Positions 1 through 7,089 of a DNA stretch of 12,237 nucleotides are shown piece after piece. The stretch is taken from the NCBI GenBank assembly GCA_964637705.1, contig CAZWVM010000107.1, forward strand, positions 1 through 12,237, in the 5' to 3' direction. Under the pieces are notes generated by a model. The model was given only the letters and a program-made list of their open reading frames with translations. It was not told the DNA's origin and did not search any database. Source of the stretch: CAZWVM01 sp964637705 (GTDB taxonomy: Bacteria; UBA8481). Each line of letters begins with the position of its first letter. Within the stretch, counting starts at the first letter, position 1. The position numbers and the translations under genes were made by a program.

Positions 1-993
1 GGAGGCGATGCGGTCCATCTTCTCGACGAGCGCCTTCGCGGCCGGCTTCTTCGCGTCGTCGAGCATGTTCGACTCCGCGAGGTCGGCGAGATGCTCGACG
101 GAAGCGAGGAGCCGGCCGAGGGAGCCGGATTTGAACTCCGCGGCCAGCCCGATGAGATCCGATTGGGGATCACCGAGGAGACGGGCGCCCTCGACAAGGA
201 GAAGGCTCATACGCGTATGGAAAGGCGCCTCCGCGATCCTCCGCTCGTAGTCCGATTCCGGATCTCCGTCCGCCTCCCCCCCGTTCCCGTCCGCGCTTTC
301 CTCCCCCTCGATCCCGAAGATCCAGCCGTTGATGAGCCGGTTCTTCTTCCCGCTCTTCTCGTAGACGAAGAAGCGGCCGTCCTTCACGTCGTAGACCGCG
401 CTTCGTTTCTCCGATTTCAGCTTTGCCTCGACGGCCTTCCATTTCGCGAGCAGATCCGCGGGCTCCACCTCTCCCGGCAGCCGCTTCAGGTGCTCGACGA
501 GGATTTCCGCGTCGGCCCCGGCGACGGATCGGTAGATGGAGCGGAGGTATTCCTGGAAGAAGAGGATGGCCGCGGTGCGGTGCGGCTCGTCGTTCATCAG
601 GGCGATGCGCTCCGAGAGTGCCGGATGGTTGAGACCGCAGCGCACCTTCAGGGTGGAGGCGTTGCGGGCGAGGAGCTGGTGGATGTACTGGATTTCCCGC
701 CGCTCCTCGAACTTGCCCGAGTAGCCGCCGCCGGATTTGCGCTCGGCCGCGCCCGTCACGTGTCCCTGGATCGCCCCGGCGCCATACAGGAGAACGTAGG
801 TCTCCCAGTCCTGGCGCTCCTTGGGGATCCTGTGCATCCCGTGCTCCAGTTCCTCGCCGCCTTCGCCGCCCTGGACGAAATCGTCGTCCGCGCCGTAGAG
901 GCACCAGACGATCTTCGACGAAAGCCCCTTGATCTCCTTGCGGACGGCCAGGGAGAACTCGCCCAGGGAGACGGCCAGCTCGGATTCGTTCAC
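1..993 (-). CDS. Unrecognised cytoplasmic protein, 3' end beyond the window
   Basis: The frame is open for 331 codons from a GTG at 993 to the left edge, with no stop in the window. The GTG overlaps the TGA of the DUF342 gene by 4 nt (GTGA), implying translational coupling. The translation looks like a real protein: it has normal hydrophobic patterning, with stretches such as GWIFGIE near residue 223 and FFQEYLRSIYR near 145. It has no signal peptide or membrane segment and is rich in charged residues. An acidic, glycine-rich linker lies at about residues 229-249, flanked by helical segments. I do not recognise the family. The only functional hint is its coupling to a DUF342/FapA-like gene in an operon headed by an amino-acid symporter. 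The opposite-strand ORFs over this region are arginine- and proline-rich shadows. I am confident that it is coding and do not know its function. Confidence 0.8.
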   Translation of the reverse strand, partial: MNESELAVSLGEFSLAVRKEIKGLSSKIVWCLYGADDDFVQGGEGGEELEHGMHRIPKERQDWETYVLLYGAGAIQGHVTGAAERKSGGGYSGKFEERREIQYIHQLLARNASTLKVRCGLNHPALSERIALMNDEPHRTAAILFFQEYLRSIYRSVAGADAEILVEHLKRLPGEVEPADLLAKWKAVEAKLKSEKRSAVYDVKDGRFFVYEKSGKKNRLINGWIFGIEGEESADGNGGEADGDPESDYERRIAEAPFHTRMSLLLVEGARLLGDPQSDLIGLAAEFKSGSLGRLLASVEHLADLAESNMLDDAKKPAAKALVEKMDRIAS

Positions 994-2357
994 GATTCCC
1001 GGCTCCCGCCCGCCATTTTCCCCTCGTTCGCCGTGGCGAGGAGGTTCCTGACTTCCTTCTGGATCGGCCGGACCTGTCGGCACGTGGAGAGGATGACGCC
1101 GGGGTGGACGGAGCCGGTAACGGCCAATTCGCCCGCGATGTCGGAGGAGGGATCGCCGACCTGGTGCTTCACGTCGCCGGCGACAGCGAGGATCTTCGCC
1201 TCCATCTCGCTTTGCTCCACCTCGAGCGCCTCCATGAGCGAACGGTCCTCGCCCGAGAGGATCTTGCCGGCGTTGTGGGCGGCCTGGAGCGGCTGGAGCT
1301 TGCGGCGAATCCGGATCAGGCGTTCGCGCGCCGCGAGGAAGTCGCCCTCGAGGCGCGTGCAGATCAGCTTCGTGCGCGGAGAGATCCCGAATTCGACGAC
1401 CGTGTGCGTTTCGGAATCGGAGCCGATCCGGGCGGCCTTGATCACCGGCGCCGTGACGCAACCGCCCACGATGGCGCCCCGATCGGCGACGATCGAGTGG
1501 GCCGCGACGGCCGTGACGCGCAGGAGGTCCTGGTCGACCGTGAGGGTGCCGCCGCAGAAGATCCGCGCGTCCTGGGCGTGCCTGACCCGGATGTTGCCCG
1601 GGCACTGGAGAAGCGCCTTGCCCGCGCCGGAGACGCCGCCCTTCACGACGATCTCCTGCCCGGCCTCCAGGACCGCTCCCTCAACGGCCCCGCCGACGAT
1701 GATCTTCTGGGCCGCCTTGACGCGGTAGTCGGAGCAGACGTTGCCGGTCACGACGACGGAGCCGAGAAAGTTGATGTTGCCGGTGGCCGGACCCGCATCT
1801 CCTGAGACGGTGAAGACGTTCTCGACCGAGACCGAGCCGTCCCGGTCGAGGACGACGCGGCCGTCGATGGCCGCGTGGAGTTCGCGACCGTCCGGGGAGA
1901 CGATGACGTTCTTCCCGGGGTTCAGCGTCGCGGTCCTGGCTTCCTCGGGGAAGACCAGTTCCCCCCTCACGTTGCGCCCGGGGGCGCCGGCGACCGGATC
2001 GAGCAGCGTGCAGAGGAGATGCCCCGCCGTGACGTTCTCCAGGAGCCCCAGTTCCTTCAGGTCGGCGGTTCCGTCCTCGTCGATCGCGACCCGCGGCCGG
2101 TCCCCCGCGGTGAAGTGGAACTCGACCCGGCCGTGCACGGGCTTGCGCGCCGGCTGGCCCTCGGCCACGACGACCCAGGATCCCGGTTCCGCGATCGCGC
2201 GCGCTATGCCCTCGTCCGAAATCCCGAAAAGGACGCCCTGCGAAGCCATGTATGCCCGGATTTCCGCCGGGGACGGCGACACATCGCCCGCGGAGACCTG
2301 CGCCTCGGCGTTCATGCCGTCACGGCCGAGGCGGACGGCGACGTGCCCGATTGTCAT
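990..2357 (-). CDS. DUF342 / FapA-like (flagellar assembly protein A family) protein
   Basis: This is a 455-residue protein of the DUF342 family, bacterial proteins with a central repeated beta-helix-like domain whose molecular role is poorly defined (Vibrio FapA has been linked to flagellar assembly and polar localisation). The N-terminal domain (about 1-180) begins with the family-typical pattern VRLGRDGMNAE and contains GVLFGI at 41-46. The central repeats (about 185-325) show GDAGPATGNINFLGSVVVTG at 187-204, GGAVEGA, GGVSGAG and GAIVGG. A charged helical, probably coiled-coil segment follows at about 335-395. There is no signal peptide, so it is probably cytoplasmic. I chose the ATG at 2357 because it gives the normal family N-terminus and leaves a 53-nt gap after the small transporter subunit; starting at 2486 would add 43 non-homologous residues overlapping that gene. 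No flagellar genes are visible nearby. This fapA is unrelated to the amyloid fapA. Confidence 0.88.
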   Translation of the reverse strand: MTIGHVAVRLGRDGMNAEAQVSAGDVSPSPAEIRAYMASQGVLFGISDEGIARAIAEPGSWVVVAEGQPARKPVHGRVEFHFTAGDRPRVAIDEDGTADLKELGLLENVTAGHLLCTLLDPVAGAPGRNVRGELVFPEEARTATLNPGKNVIVSPDGRELHAAIDGRVVLDRDGSVSVENVFTVSGDAGPATGNINFLGSVVVTGNVCSDYRVKAAQKIIVGGAVEGAVLEAGQEIVVKGGVSGAGKALLQCPGNIRVRHAQDARIFCGGTLTVDQDLLRVTAVAAHSIVADRGAIVGGCVTAPVIKAARIGSDSETHTVVEFGISPRTKLICTRLEGDFLAARERLIRIRRKLQPLQAAHNAGKILSGEDRSLMEALEVEQSEMEAKILAVAGDVKHQVGDPSSDIAGELAVTGSVHPGVILSTCRQVRPIQKEVRNLLATANEGKMAGGSRES

Positions 2358-2410
2358 GAACGCCGACCCGCCGCGCGCGGGGGAAAGGCGAAAGCCGGCG
2401 CGGAGATGAC

Positions 2411-2521
2411 TTACTCCTCCGGGGGCGCGGGCTTCGAGAACATGCGCGCGAAGCAGAAAGCGTTCAGCCCGAGTATGGCGCCCCATGAGAGGAGGAGGAA
2501 GGCCCAGCCGCCCGCGGTCAT
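2411..2521 (-). CDS. MetS-type small subunit of NSS transporter
   Basis: This 36-residue protein has one predicted membrane helix (about residues 6-26, WAFLLLSWGAILGLNAFCF) and a short polar tail ending KPAPPEE. In several bacteria, tiny single-span proteins of this kind (MetS family) are encoded directly after an NSS symporter. In Corynebacterium, MetP needs MetS for methionine uptake, which is the precedent for calling this an accessory subunit. The ATG at 2521 overlaps the TGA of the large subunit in an ATGA arrangement, and a GAGGAG ribosome binding site lies at 2530-2535, 8 nt upstream. The gene is easily missed because its reading frame runs on as a long shadow through the transporter gene. 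The identification rests on size, topology and position rather than a strong motif; the substrate cannot be read from it. Confidence 0.8.
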   Translation of the reverse strand: MTAGGWAFLLLSWGAILGLNAFCFARMFSKPAPPEE

Positions 2522-4101
2522 GAGCGCGGCTCCTCGCCGGCCAGCCTCGGCGTCCAGCGCTTCCGCCAGGTCAATTTGACGGCGATGGCCAGCGAGAGGA
2601 AGATCCCGAGCATCATGAGGCGCGTGCCGAGCACGTAGGGCCTGTTCTCGGCGCTCACCGTCTTCATCAGGATCATCGATTCGTCGCTCACCAGGTCCTG
2701 CCCGACAAAGGAGACGAGGATGATGATGAGCAGGGCGGGGGTCACGTACTTGATGATGAACTTGTAGACGCCCGGGATCTCCAGATCCGCCCCGTGGTGG
2801 ATCTCCTTCCAGGCCTTCTCGATTCCGAAGACCCACGTGAAGAGGATCGCCTCGACGGTGCCGAAGAGCACGAGGCAGAAGTTGCCGCCCCAGAAGTCCA
2901 GTTCGTCCACCACGCCTTTTCCCAGCCAGAAGACGGCGGGCTGACAGAGGAGGAAGGCGGCGATTCCGAAGAAGGAGGAGGCTTTGGCACGACTCATGTC
3001 GAACTCGTCCTCGAGGAAGGCGATCGCGGGCTGGACGAGAGAGACCGAGGAGGTGATGCCGGCAATGAAGAGAAGCATGAACCAGAGGAAGGCGAAGACG
3101 GTGCCGAGCTTCGTGAAGATCAGGGGCATCGTCACGAAGCTCAGGTTGAAGGTGCCGCTCTTGGCGATCGCGGCGATCTCCGCCGACCCGAAGAAGGCGT
3201 AAGCCACGGGGATGATCAAGCTTCCGCCGAAGATCACCTCCGCGAACTCGTTCATCGAGGCCGCGGAGAGCCCGGAAAGAACGACGTCGTCCTCGCGCTT
3301 GAGGTAGCTGGCGTAGGTGAGGATCACGCCGATCCCCACCGAGAGGGTGAAGAAGATCTGGCCGGTGGCCGCGAGCCAGGTCTTCGCGTTCCCGAGCGCG
3401 GAAAAGTCGGGATTCCAGAGCCAGCCGAAGCCGTTGGCGATGTTCCAGTCCGGGTGAGCCGGGTCCGGCGCGCCCAGGGTCAGGACGCGCAGAAGGAGCG
3501 CGAAGCTGAAGAGGGCCAGGAGCGGCATCGCGATCTTGCAGAGTCGCTCGATCCCGCCCTTGATGCCGTAATAGACGACGCTGACGTTCAGGAGGAAGGT
3601 GACGAAGAAGAAGAAGTAGGCGGTCCCGAGTGAATCGAAATGGCCGTTCGTTTCGAGGCCCTGGAACGCCGAGAGAAAATGCTTCAACTCGTCCTGCGAT
3701 GCGAGCGCGGCGAGTTTTCCGGAAAGCGCGAAGAAACTGTATGCGAGAAGCCAAGACTCGATGTAGACGTAGTAGATGAAGATGACGAGCGGTCCGAAGA
3801 TGCCGATGACGCCGAAATACTTGATGAAGCGGTTCTTGTTCCAGAGGGAATGGAAGATTCCGGGCGCGGTCGAGTGTCCGAAACCGCCGCCGTAGCGCCC
3901 GACCGTCCACTCGATCCACATGAGGGGGATCCCCAAGAGGACGAGCGCGATGAAGTAGGGGATGAGGAAGGCGCCGCCGCCGTTCTGCGCGGCCTGGGCG
4001 GGGAAGCGAAGGTAGTTCCCCAGCCCGATGGCGCTGCCCGCAACGGCCATGATGATGCCGAGCCGCGACCCCCAGGACTGCCTCTGCGGTCTGTCAGCCA
4101 T
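2518..4101 (-). CDS. Neurotransmitter:sodium symporter (NSS) family, LeuT-like amino-acid transporter
   Basis: This 527-residue inner-membrane protein is strikingly similar to LeuT over its whole length and probably imports a hydrophobic or other small amino acid with sodium. The unwound first helix reads AGSAIGLGNYLRFP (21-34), giving sodium and substrate ligands Gly22, Ala24 and Asn29; position 23 is Ser where LeuT has Asn21. Other recognisable sites are YYVYIES (110-116), FFTLS (250-254), NEFAE (284-288) and TSS (350-352), corresponding to LeuT TM3, TM6, TM7 and TM8 sites. Glu288 matches LeuT Glu290, the acidic residue that replaces chloride, so transport is probably chloride-independent. 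About 12 membrane helices are expected. The start at 4101 gives the canonical short N-terminus; a -10-like GATAAT lies 6 nt upstream, suggesting a leaderless message. It heads the operon running left through the small subunit. The exact substrate is unknown. Confidence 0.95.
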   Translation of the reverse strand: MADRPQRQSWGSRLGIIMAVAGSAIGLGNYLRFPAQAAQNGGGAFLIPYFIALVLLGIPLMWIEWTVGRYGGGFGHSTAPGIFHSLWNKNRFIKYFGVIGIFGPLVIFIYYVYIESWLLAYSFFALSGKLAALASQDELKHFLSAFQGLETNGHFDSLGTAYFFFFVTFLLNVSVVYYGIKGGIERLCKIAMPLLALFSFALLLRVLTLGAPDPAHPDWNIANGFGWLWNPDFSALGNAKTWLAATGQIFFTLSVGIGVILTYASYLKREDDVVLSGLSAASMNEFAEVIFGGSLIIPVAYAFFGSAEIAAIAKSGTFNLSFVTMPLIFTKLGTVFAFLWFMLLFIAGITSSVSLVQPAIAFLEDEFDMSRAKASSFFGIAAFLLCQPAVFWLGKGVVDELDFWGGNFCLVLFGTVEAILFTWVFGIEKAWKEIHHGADLEIPGVYKFIIKYVTPALLIIILVSFVGQDLVSDESMILMKTVSAENRPYVLGTRLMMLGIFLSLAIAVKLTWRKRWTPRLAGEEPRS

Positions 4102-4107
4102 GCGGGC

Positions 4108-4136
4108 ATTATCCCGGTGGAAATCCGAAAAGGCAA
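4108..4136 (-). promoter_or_regulatory. Putative sigma-70-type promoter for the NSS operon, leaderless
   Basis: On the minus strand, TTGCCT (4136-4131) and GATAAT (4113-4108) are separated by 17 bp, and the ATG at 4101 begins 6 nt after the -10 box. Transcription would start at about the ATG itself. No Shine-Dalgarno is seen. The -10 box matches 5 of 6 consensus positions and the -35 box 4 of 6. This is inferred from sequence only. Confidence 0.5.
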
Positions 4137-4149
4137 GCGCCCGATCCGC

Positions 4150-4177
4150 TTGAGCCGGTGGGACGTTGGGCTATCAT
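4150..4177 (+). promoter_or_regulatory. Putative sigma-70-type promoter for the AGCS symporter, leaderless
   Basis: TTGAGC (4150-4155) and TATCAT (4172-4177) are 16 bp apart on the plus strand. The ATG at 4185 lies 7 nt after the -10 box, so the transcript would begin at the start codon. This arrangement argues for the start at 4185 rather than the in-frame GTG at 4158 or ATG at 4176, which fall inside the promoter. The -35 box is 13 bp from that of the divergent NSS promoter. Confidence 0.45.
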
Positions 4178-4184
4178 GGCGCCC

Positions 4185-5519
4185 ATGGACAGGCTCGAAG
4201 CTCTTCTCAACACGGTCAACGATTTCGTCTGGGGCCCCGTGACGCTCCTCCTTCTCGTCGGGACCCATCTCTTCCTCACCGTGCGCACCGGCTTCATCCA
4301 GCGCCATCTCCCCACGGCGATCCGGATCTCCTTCCGGCGCGACAAGGAAGGGGAGGGAGACGTGAGCCAGTTCGGGGCGCTCATGACGGCGCTCGCCGCC
4401 ACCATCGGCACCGGCAACATTGTCGGCGTGGCCACGGCCGTCGCCGCCGGCGGTCCCGGCGCCGTGCTCTGGATGTGGCTCACCGGCGTCTTCGGGATCG
4501 CCACGAAATTCTCCGAGGCTCTGCTCGCGGTGAAATACCGCGTGACCCTGGCCGACGGAAGCATGGCGGGCGGGCCGATGTACGCCCTTGAGAAGGGGCT
4601 CGGACAGAAATGGCTCGGCGTCCTCTTCGCCCTCTTCACCTCCATCGCGGCCTTCGGGATCGGGAACATGGTCCAGGCCAATTCCATTGCGCACCTGGCC
4701 GAGGAGTCCTTCGGATGGGATCCGTGGGCGACGGGCGCGGTCATGACCGTCGCCGCGGCGCTCGTCATCCTCGGCGGCATCCGTTGGATCGCGCGCGTCT
4801 GCGAGGTGCTCGTGCCCTTCATGGCCGTCTTCTACGTCGCCGGCTGCGCCTACATCCTCTTCGTCAACCGCGCCGCGCTGCCCGGCGCACTGGAGCTGAT
4901 CGTCACCTCGGCCTTCACCGGCCAGGCCGCGGTCGGCGGGTTCCTCGGCGCGGGTATGAAGGAGGCGATGAGGTACGGCGTGGCGCGGGGGCTCTTCTCG
5001 AACGAGTCGGGGCTGGGCAGCGCGCCCATCGTCGCCGCCGCCGCACAGACGAAGAATCCCTTCCGCCAGGCGCTCGTTTCCTCCACCGGAACCTTCTGGG
5101 ACACGGTCGTCGTCTGTCTCATCACGGGCCTCGTCATCGTCTCCTCCGGCGACTGGACCTCCGGCGCGAAGGGCGCCGCCCTGACCCGGACTGCCTTCTC
5201 CCACATCCCCGGAGTCGGCCCGACGGTCCTGACGGTCGGACTCCTCACCTTCGTCTTCTCGACGATCCTCGGGTGGTCCTACTACGGGGAGAAGGCCGTG
5301 GAGTATCTCCTCGGGGCGCGTGCCGTCAGGCCCTACCGCTGGCTCTGGGTCGTCGCGGTCATGGTCGGGTCCGTGGCGACCTTGCCCGCGGTCTGGGCCT
5401 TCGCCGACATCGCCAACGCGCTCATGGCTCTCCCCAACCTCGTCTCCCTTGTCCTGCTCTCCGGCGTCATCGCCGCCGAGACGAGGTCCGGGTGGGCGGA
5501 GGAGCGGAGAGGATCGTGA
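4185..5519 (+). CDS. Sodium:alanine/glycine symporter (AGCS family)
   Basis: This is a 444-residue inner-membrane protein of the alanine or glycine:cation symporter family, which couples amino-acid uptake to sodium (or proton) entry. The family signature is clear: TIGTGNIVGVATA at 73-85 followed by AGGPGAVLWMW at 88-98. Further hallmarks are GVARGLFSNESGLGSAP (265-281), a DT pair at 306-307, and WSYYGEKAVEYLLG (364-377). Around 11 membrane helices are expected and the length is normal. The chosen ATG follows a -10-like box by 7 nt; upstream in-frame starts at 4158 and 4176 remain possible and would add only 9 or 3 residues. The gene diverges from the NSS transporter and overlaps a small cysteine-rich gene by 4 nt. 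Alanine or glycine is the likely substrate from family knowledge; specificity is not determined by the sequence. Confidence 0.95.
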   Translation: MDRLEALLNTVNDFVWGPVTLLLLVGTHLFLTVRTGFIQRHLPTAIRISFRRDKEGEGDVSQFGALMTALAATIGTGNIVGVATAVAAGGPGAVLWMWLTGVFGIATKFSEALLAVKYRVTLADGSMAGGPMYALEKGLGQKWLGVLFALFTSIAAFGIGNMVQANSIAHLAEESFGWDPWATGAVMTVAAALVILGGIRWIARVCEVLVPFMAVFYVAGCAYILFVNRAALPGALELIVTSAFTGQAAVGGFLGAGMKEAMRYGVARGLFSNESGLGSAPIVAAAAQTKNPFRQALVSSTGTFWDTVVVCLITGLVIVSSGDWTSGAKGAALTRTAFSHIPGVGPTVLTVGLLTFVFSTILGWSYYGEKAVEYLLGARAVRPYRWLWVVAVMVGSVATLPAVWAFADIANALMALPNLVSLVLLSGVIAAETRSGWAEERRGS

Positions 5520-5719
5520 GCGCGGAGATCACGGATCTCGACCGGAAACTGGCGAAGCAGTGCGAGGCGTGCCCGGCCTGCCGCCGGGCCCGGCGCAAAC
5601 AGGGGGGAGTCGTCTTCTGGTTCGTGAAGGTGCTCGAGGGAGGCGTCTGCCCCGCGTGCAGGGCCTTCGAGAAGGTCCACGGACGCAAGGCCCACGAGCC
5701 GGTCGAGGGAACGTTCTGA
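5516..5719 (+). CDS. Small cysteine-rich protein (possible zinc-binding), unknown function
   Basis: This 67-residue protein starts at a GTG that overlaps the symporter's TGA (GTGA), with GGAG at 5506-5509 six bases upstream, so translation is probably coupled. It contains five cysteines: CEACPAC at 16-22 and CPAC at 45-48. The two CxxC pairs are separated by a hydrophobic stretch (VVFWFVKVLEGG, 32-43). Two CxxC pairs about 23 residues apart resemble a zinc ribbon or a small metal/redox site. The rest is basic and soluble. I do not recognise the family. Its position suggests a role linked to the symporter or to amino-acid metabolism, but this is inference. The gene is supported by the start signal, the well-formed protein sequence and its termination before the convergent neighbour. 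Confidence 0.7.
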   Translation: MSAEITDLDRKLAKQCEACPACRRARRKQGGVVFWFVKVLEGGVCPACRAFEKVHGRKAHEPVEGTF

Positions 5720-5735
5720 CATCGGGTTGAAGCCG

Positions 5736-5752
5736 GGCTCGCGACGCGAGCC
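5736..5752. terminator. Weak stem-loop between convergent genes
   Basis: GGCTCGCG (5736-5743) and CGCGAGCC (5745-5752) are exact inverted complements around one base, so the inner pairs must open to form a loop. It sits in the 35-bp gap between convergent genes and could act in both directions. No T-run follows on either strand, so it is not a typical intrinsic terminator. Confidence 0.3.
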
Positions 5753-5754
5753 GG

Positions 5755-6876
5755 TCAGTCCGCTCCCTTCGCCCCGTAGAAGGCGGAGCCCGTGTACCAG
5801 GCCCAGCCGCGCGCGAGAAGCACCTTGAGGATGGCGGCGAGGGGCAACGCCACCACGACGCCGACGATCCCGAGGAGAACTCCGCCCACCGAGAGAGCGA
5901 AGAGAACGGCGACGGGCCCCAGGCCCGCCGATTCCCCGGCCAGCTTCGGCGTCAGGACAAATCCTTCCAGGAACTGGACGATCCCGATCACGATCCCGAT
6001 GTAGCCGAACTGCCAGAGCATCGCGACGGGATCGGAGAGGGAATGGAGCGCCACGAAGAGGAAGGCCGGGGTCAGGCCGAGGATCGGACCGACGTAGGGC
6101 AGGAAGTTCCCGAATCCCGCGGCGGGCCCGATGAGGATCGCGTAGGGGACGCCGACGACCCAGAGCCCGATCGTGTAACAGGCGGCCATCGAGGCCGCGA
6201 CGAGGAATTGCCCCCGCAGCACGGCTCTCAACGCCTGGTCGATCTCGTTCAGGAGCTCCCGGAGCGGTTCGCGCCAGGCCGGGGGCACGGCCGCGAGAGT
6301 GCGGTCGTTCACCTGGTGATAATCCCGGAGAAAGTAGAAGAAGATGAAGACGAAGAGGAGGAAGTCCATGAGGAAGGAAAAGATGGAGAGAAGGGAGCCG
6401 AGCCAGGAATAGAGGTAGGTTCCGACGGTGGTGGCGATCTGGGGCGCCGAGGCCTGCAATTCCTCGAGGGCGCTCTGCGCCAGTTCAATGGCCTTGGGGG
6501 GGATCCGGTTTTCGCGCTGCAGCGATTCGAGGGTCGCAAGAGCCTTCGCCTTGTAGGCGGGGAGGTTCTGCGCGAAGATCCCCGCCTCCTCGATCGCGAT
6601 CGGGATCGTGATGGCGATGAGGATGAGGACGAAGAGCGCGGCCGCCGTCATGACCGCGATCACCGCGTTTTCGCGCTTCAGTTTCAGGCGCCTCTCCAGC
6701 ACGTCGACGAGAGGTTCGCAGAGGTAGGCCGCGATCCAGGCGAGGAGAAAGGGAACGAGGACACCCCAGAGCAGGTAGACAAGGGCGCCGGCTCCGAGGA
6801 CCACGAGCAGCAGGCCGAGACGCTTGAGCCAGATGAGAGGAACGAGGGGGTCCGCGCTGGGATTCGAGGGCGTCAA
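5755..6876 (-). CDS. AI-2E family transporter (PerM/UPF0118-type membrane protein)
   Basis: This 373-residue polytopic membrane protein belongs to the AI-2E exporter/PerM family, whose members are implicated in autoinducer-2 efflux or in ion/proton antiport. The N-terminal hydrophobic pair (VLVPFLLAWIAAYLCEPLVD) is followed by a long amphipathic region. The C-terminal half has the family landmarks FIFFYFLRD, GPAAGFGNFLPYVGPILG, FLEGFVLTPKLAGESAGLGP and GVVVALPLAAILKVLL. The frame is open upstream to an ATG at 6936, but that lies inside the tRNA gene. I place the start at TTG 6876 because it follows GGAGG (6882-6886) by 5 nt and begins the family-like N-terminus. Only 27 nt separate it from the tRNA, so it is probably co-transcribed with the tRNA. 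The substrate is unknown; the AI-2 name is a family label, and no luxS is visible. Confidence 0.92.
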   Translation of the reverse strand: MTPSNPSADPLVPLIWLKRLGLLLVVLGAGALVYLLWGVLVPFLLAWIAAYLCEPLVDVLERRLKLKRENAVIAVMTAAALFVLILIAITIPIAIEEAGIFAQNLPAYKAKALATLESLQRENRIPPKAIELAQSALEELQASAPQIATTVGTYLYSWLGSLLSIFSFLMDFLLFVFIFFYFLRDYHQVNDRTLAAVPPAWREPLRELLNEIDQALRAVLRGQFLVAASMAACYTIGLWVVGVPYAILIGPAAGFGNFLPYVGPILGLTPAFLFVALHSLSDPVAMLWQFGYIGIVIGIVQFLEGFVLTPKLAGESAGLGPVAVLFALSVGGVLLGIVGVVVALPLAAILKVLLARGWAWYTGSAFYGAKGAD

Positions 6877-6881
6877 GGGCG

Positions 6882-6886
6882 CCTCC
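6882..6886 (-). promoter_or_regulatory. Ribosome binding site setting a TTG start
   Basis: GGAGG on the minus strand lies 5 nt before TTG 6876. It is the best start signal in the 5' region of the AI-2E family gene and is why the upstream ATG within the tRNA is rejected. Confidence 0.65.
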
Positions 6887-6903
6887 GGGAAAGGAGAGAA
6901 TCG

Positions 6904-6977
6904 CGCGCCCTGGATGATTCGAACATCCGACCTCATGGTTCGTAGCCATGCGCTCTATCCAGCTGAGCTAAGGGCGC
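6904..6977 (-). tRNA. tRNA-Arg, anticodon ACG
   Basis: A complete cloverleaf can be folded by eye. The acceptor stem GCGCCCT pairs with AGGGCGC. The D arm is GCTC/GAGC with loop AGCTGGATA. The anticodon stem CATGG/CCATG encloses loop CTACGAA, giving anticodon ACG (A34 would be read as inosine, decoding CGU/CGC/CGA). The variable loop is AGGTC, and the T arm GGATG/CATCC has loop TTCGAAT. The discriminator base is G. The next bases are CGA, so CCA is not encoded and must be added enzymatically. The gene lies just upstream of the AI-2E family gene on the same strand. Confidence 0.97.
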
Positions 6978-6995
6978 CGCTTTCTGCGAGGGGGA

Positions 6996-7024
6996 ATCAT
7001 AGCGGCCTCGGCGCCCGATGAAAA
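6996..7024 (-). promoter_or_regulatory. Putative promoter of tRNA-Arg
   Basis: TTTTCA (7024-7019) and TATGAT (7001-6996) on the minus strand are 17 bp apart. The predicted start is near 6989, about 12 nt before the mature tRNA. The -10 box is good and the -35 box modest. It lies directly after the terminator of the upstream gene, consistent with an independent tRNA transcription unit. Confidence 0.5.
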
Positions 7025-7029
7025 GCGAG

Positions 7030-7059
7030 AAAAAAGGCCCGCCGCTTTCGCGGCGGGCC
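7030..7059 (-). terminator. Strong intrinsic terminator of the secreted-protein gene
   Basis: On the minus strand a perfect 10-bp stem, GGCCCGCCGC with GCGGCGGGCC, closes a GAAA tetraloop and is followed by six Ts (7035-7030). It lies about 30 nt after the TAA at 7090-7092 and separates that gene from the tRNA. Confidence 0.95.
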
Positions 7060-7089
7060 AGTCGGGGAAAGACTGTAATCCGAGCGTGT

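Noticed and set aside
170..904. 244-residue minus-strand ORF
   Set aside because: It is the wrong frame over the real GTG-started gene at 1-993; its sequence is almost entirely arginine, glycine and proline.
91..1728. 545-residue plus-strand ORF
   Set aside because: It lies opposite the DUF342 gene and the coupled gene at 1-993, both of which have protein-like sequence; its residues are the arginine, proline and leucine mixture typical of antisense frames in G+C-rich DNA.
2984..3002. Sigma-54-like TGGCACG in the NSS gene
   Set aside because: It has the -24 element only; there is no TTGC at the required spacing, and it lies inside a coding region with no gene downstream on that strand.
6877..6936. 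ATG at 6936 as the start of the AI-2E family gene
   Set aside because: It lies within the tRNA-Arg gene; TTG 6876 has a well-placed GGAGG and gives a family-like N-terminus.
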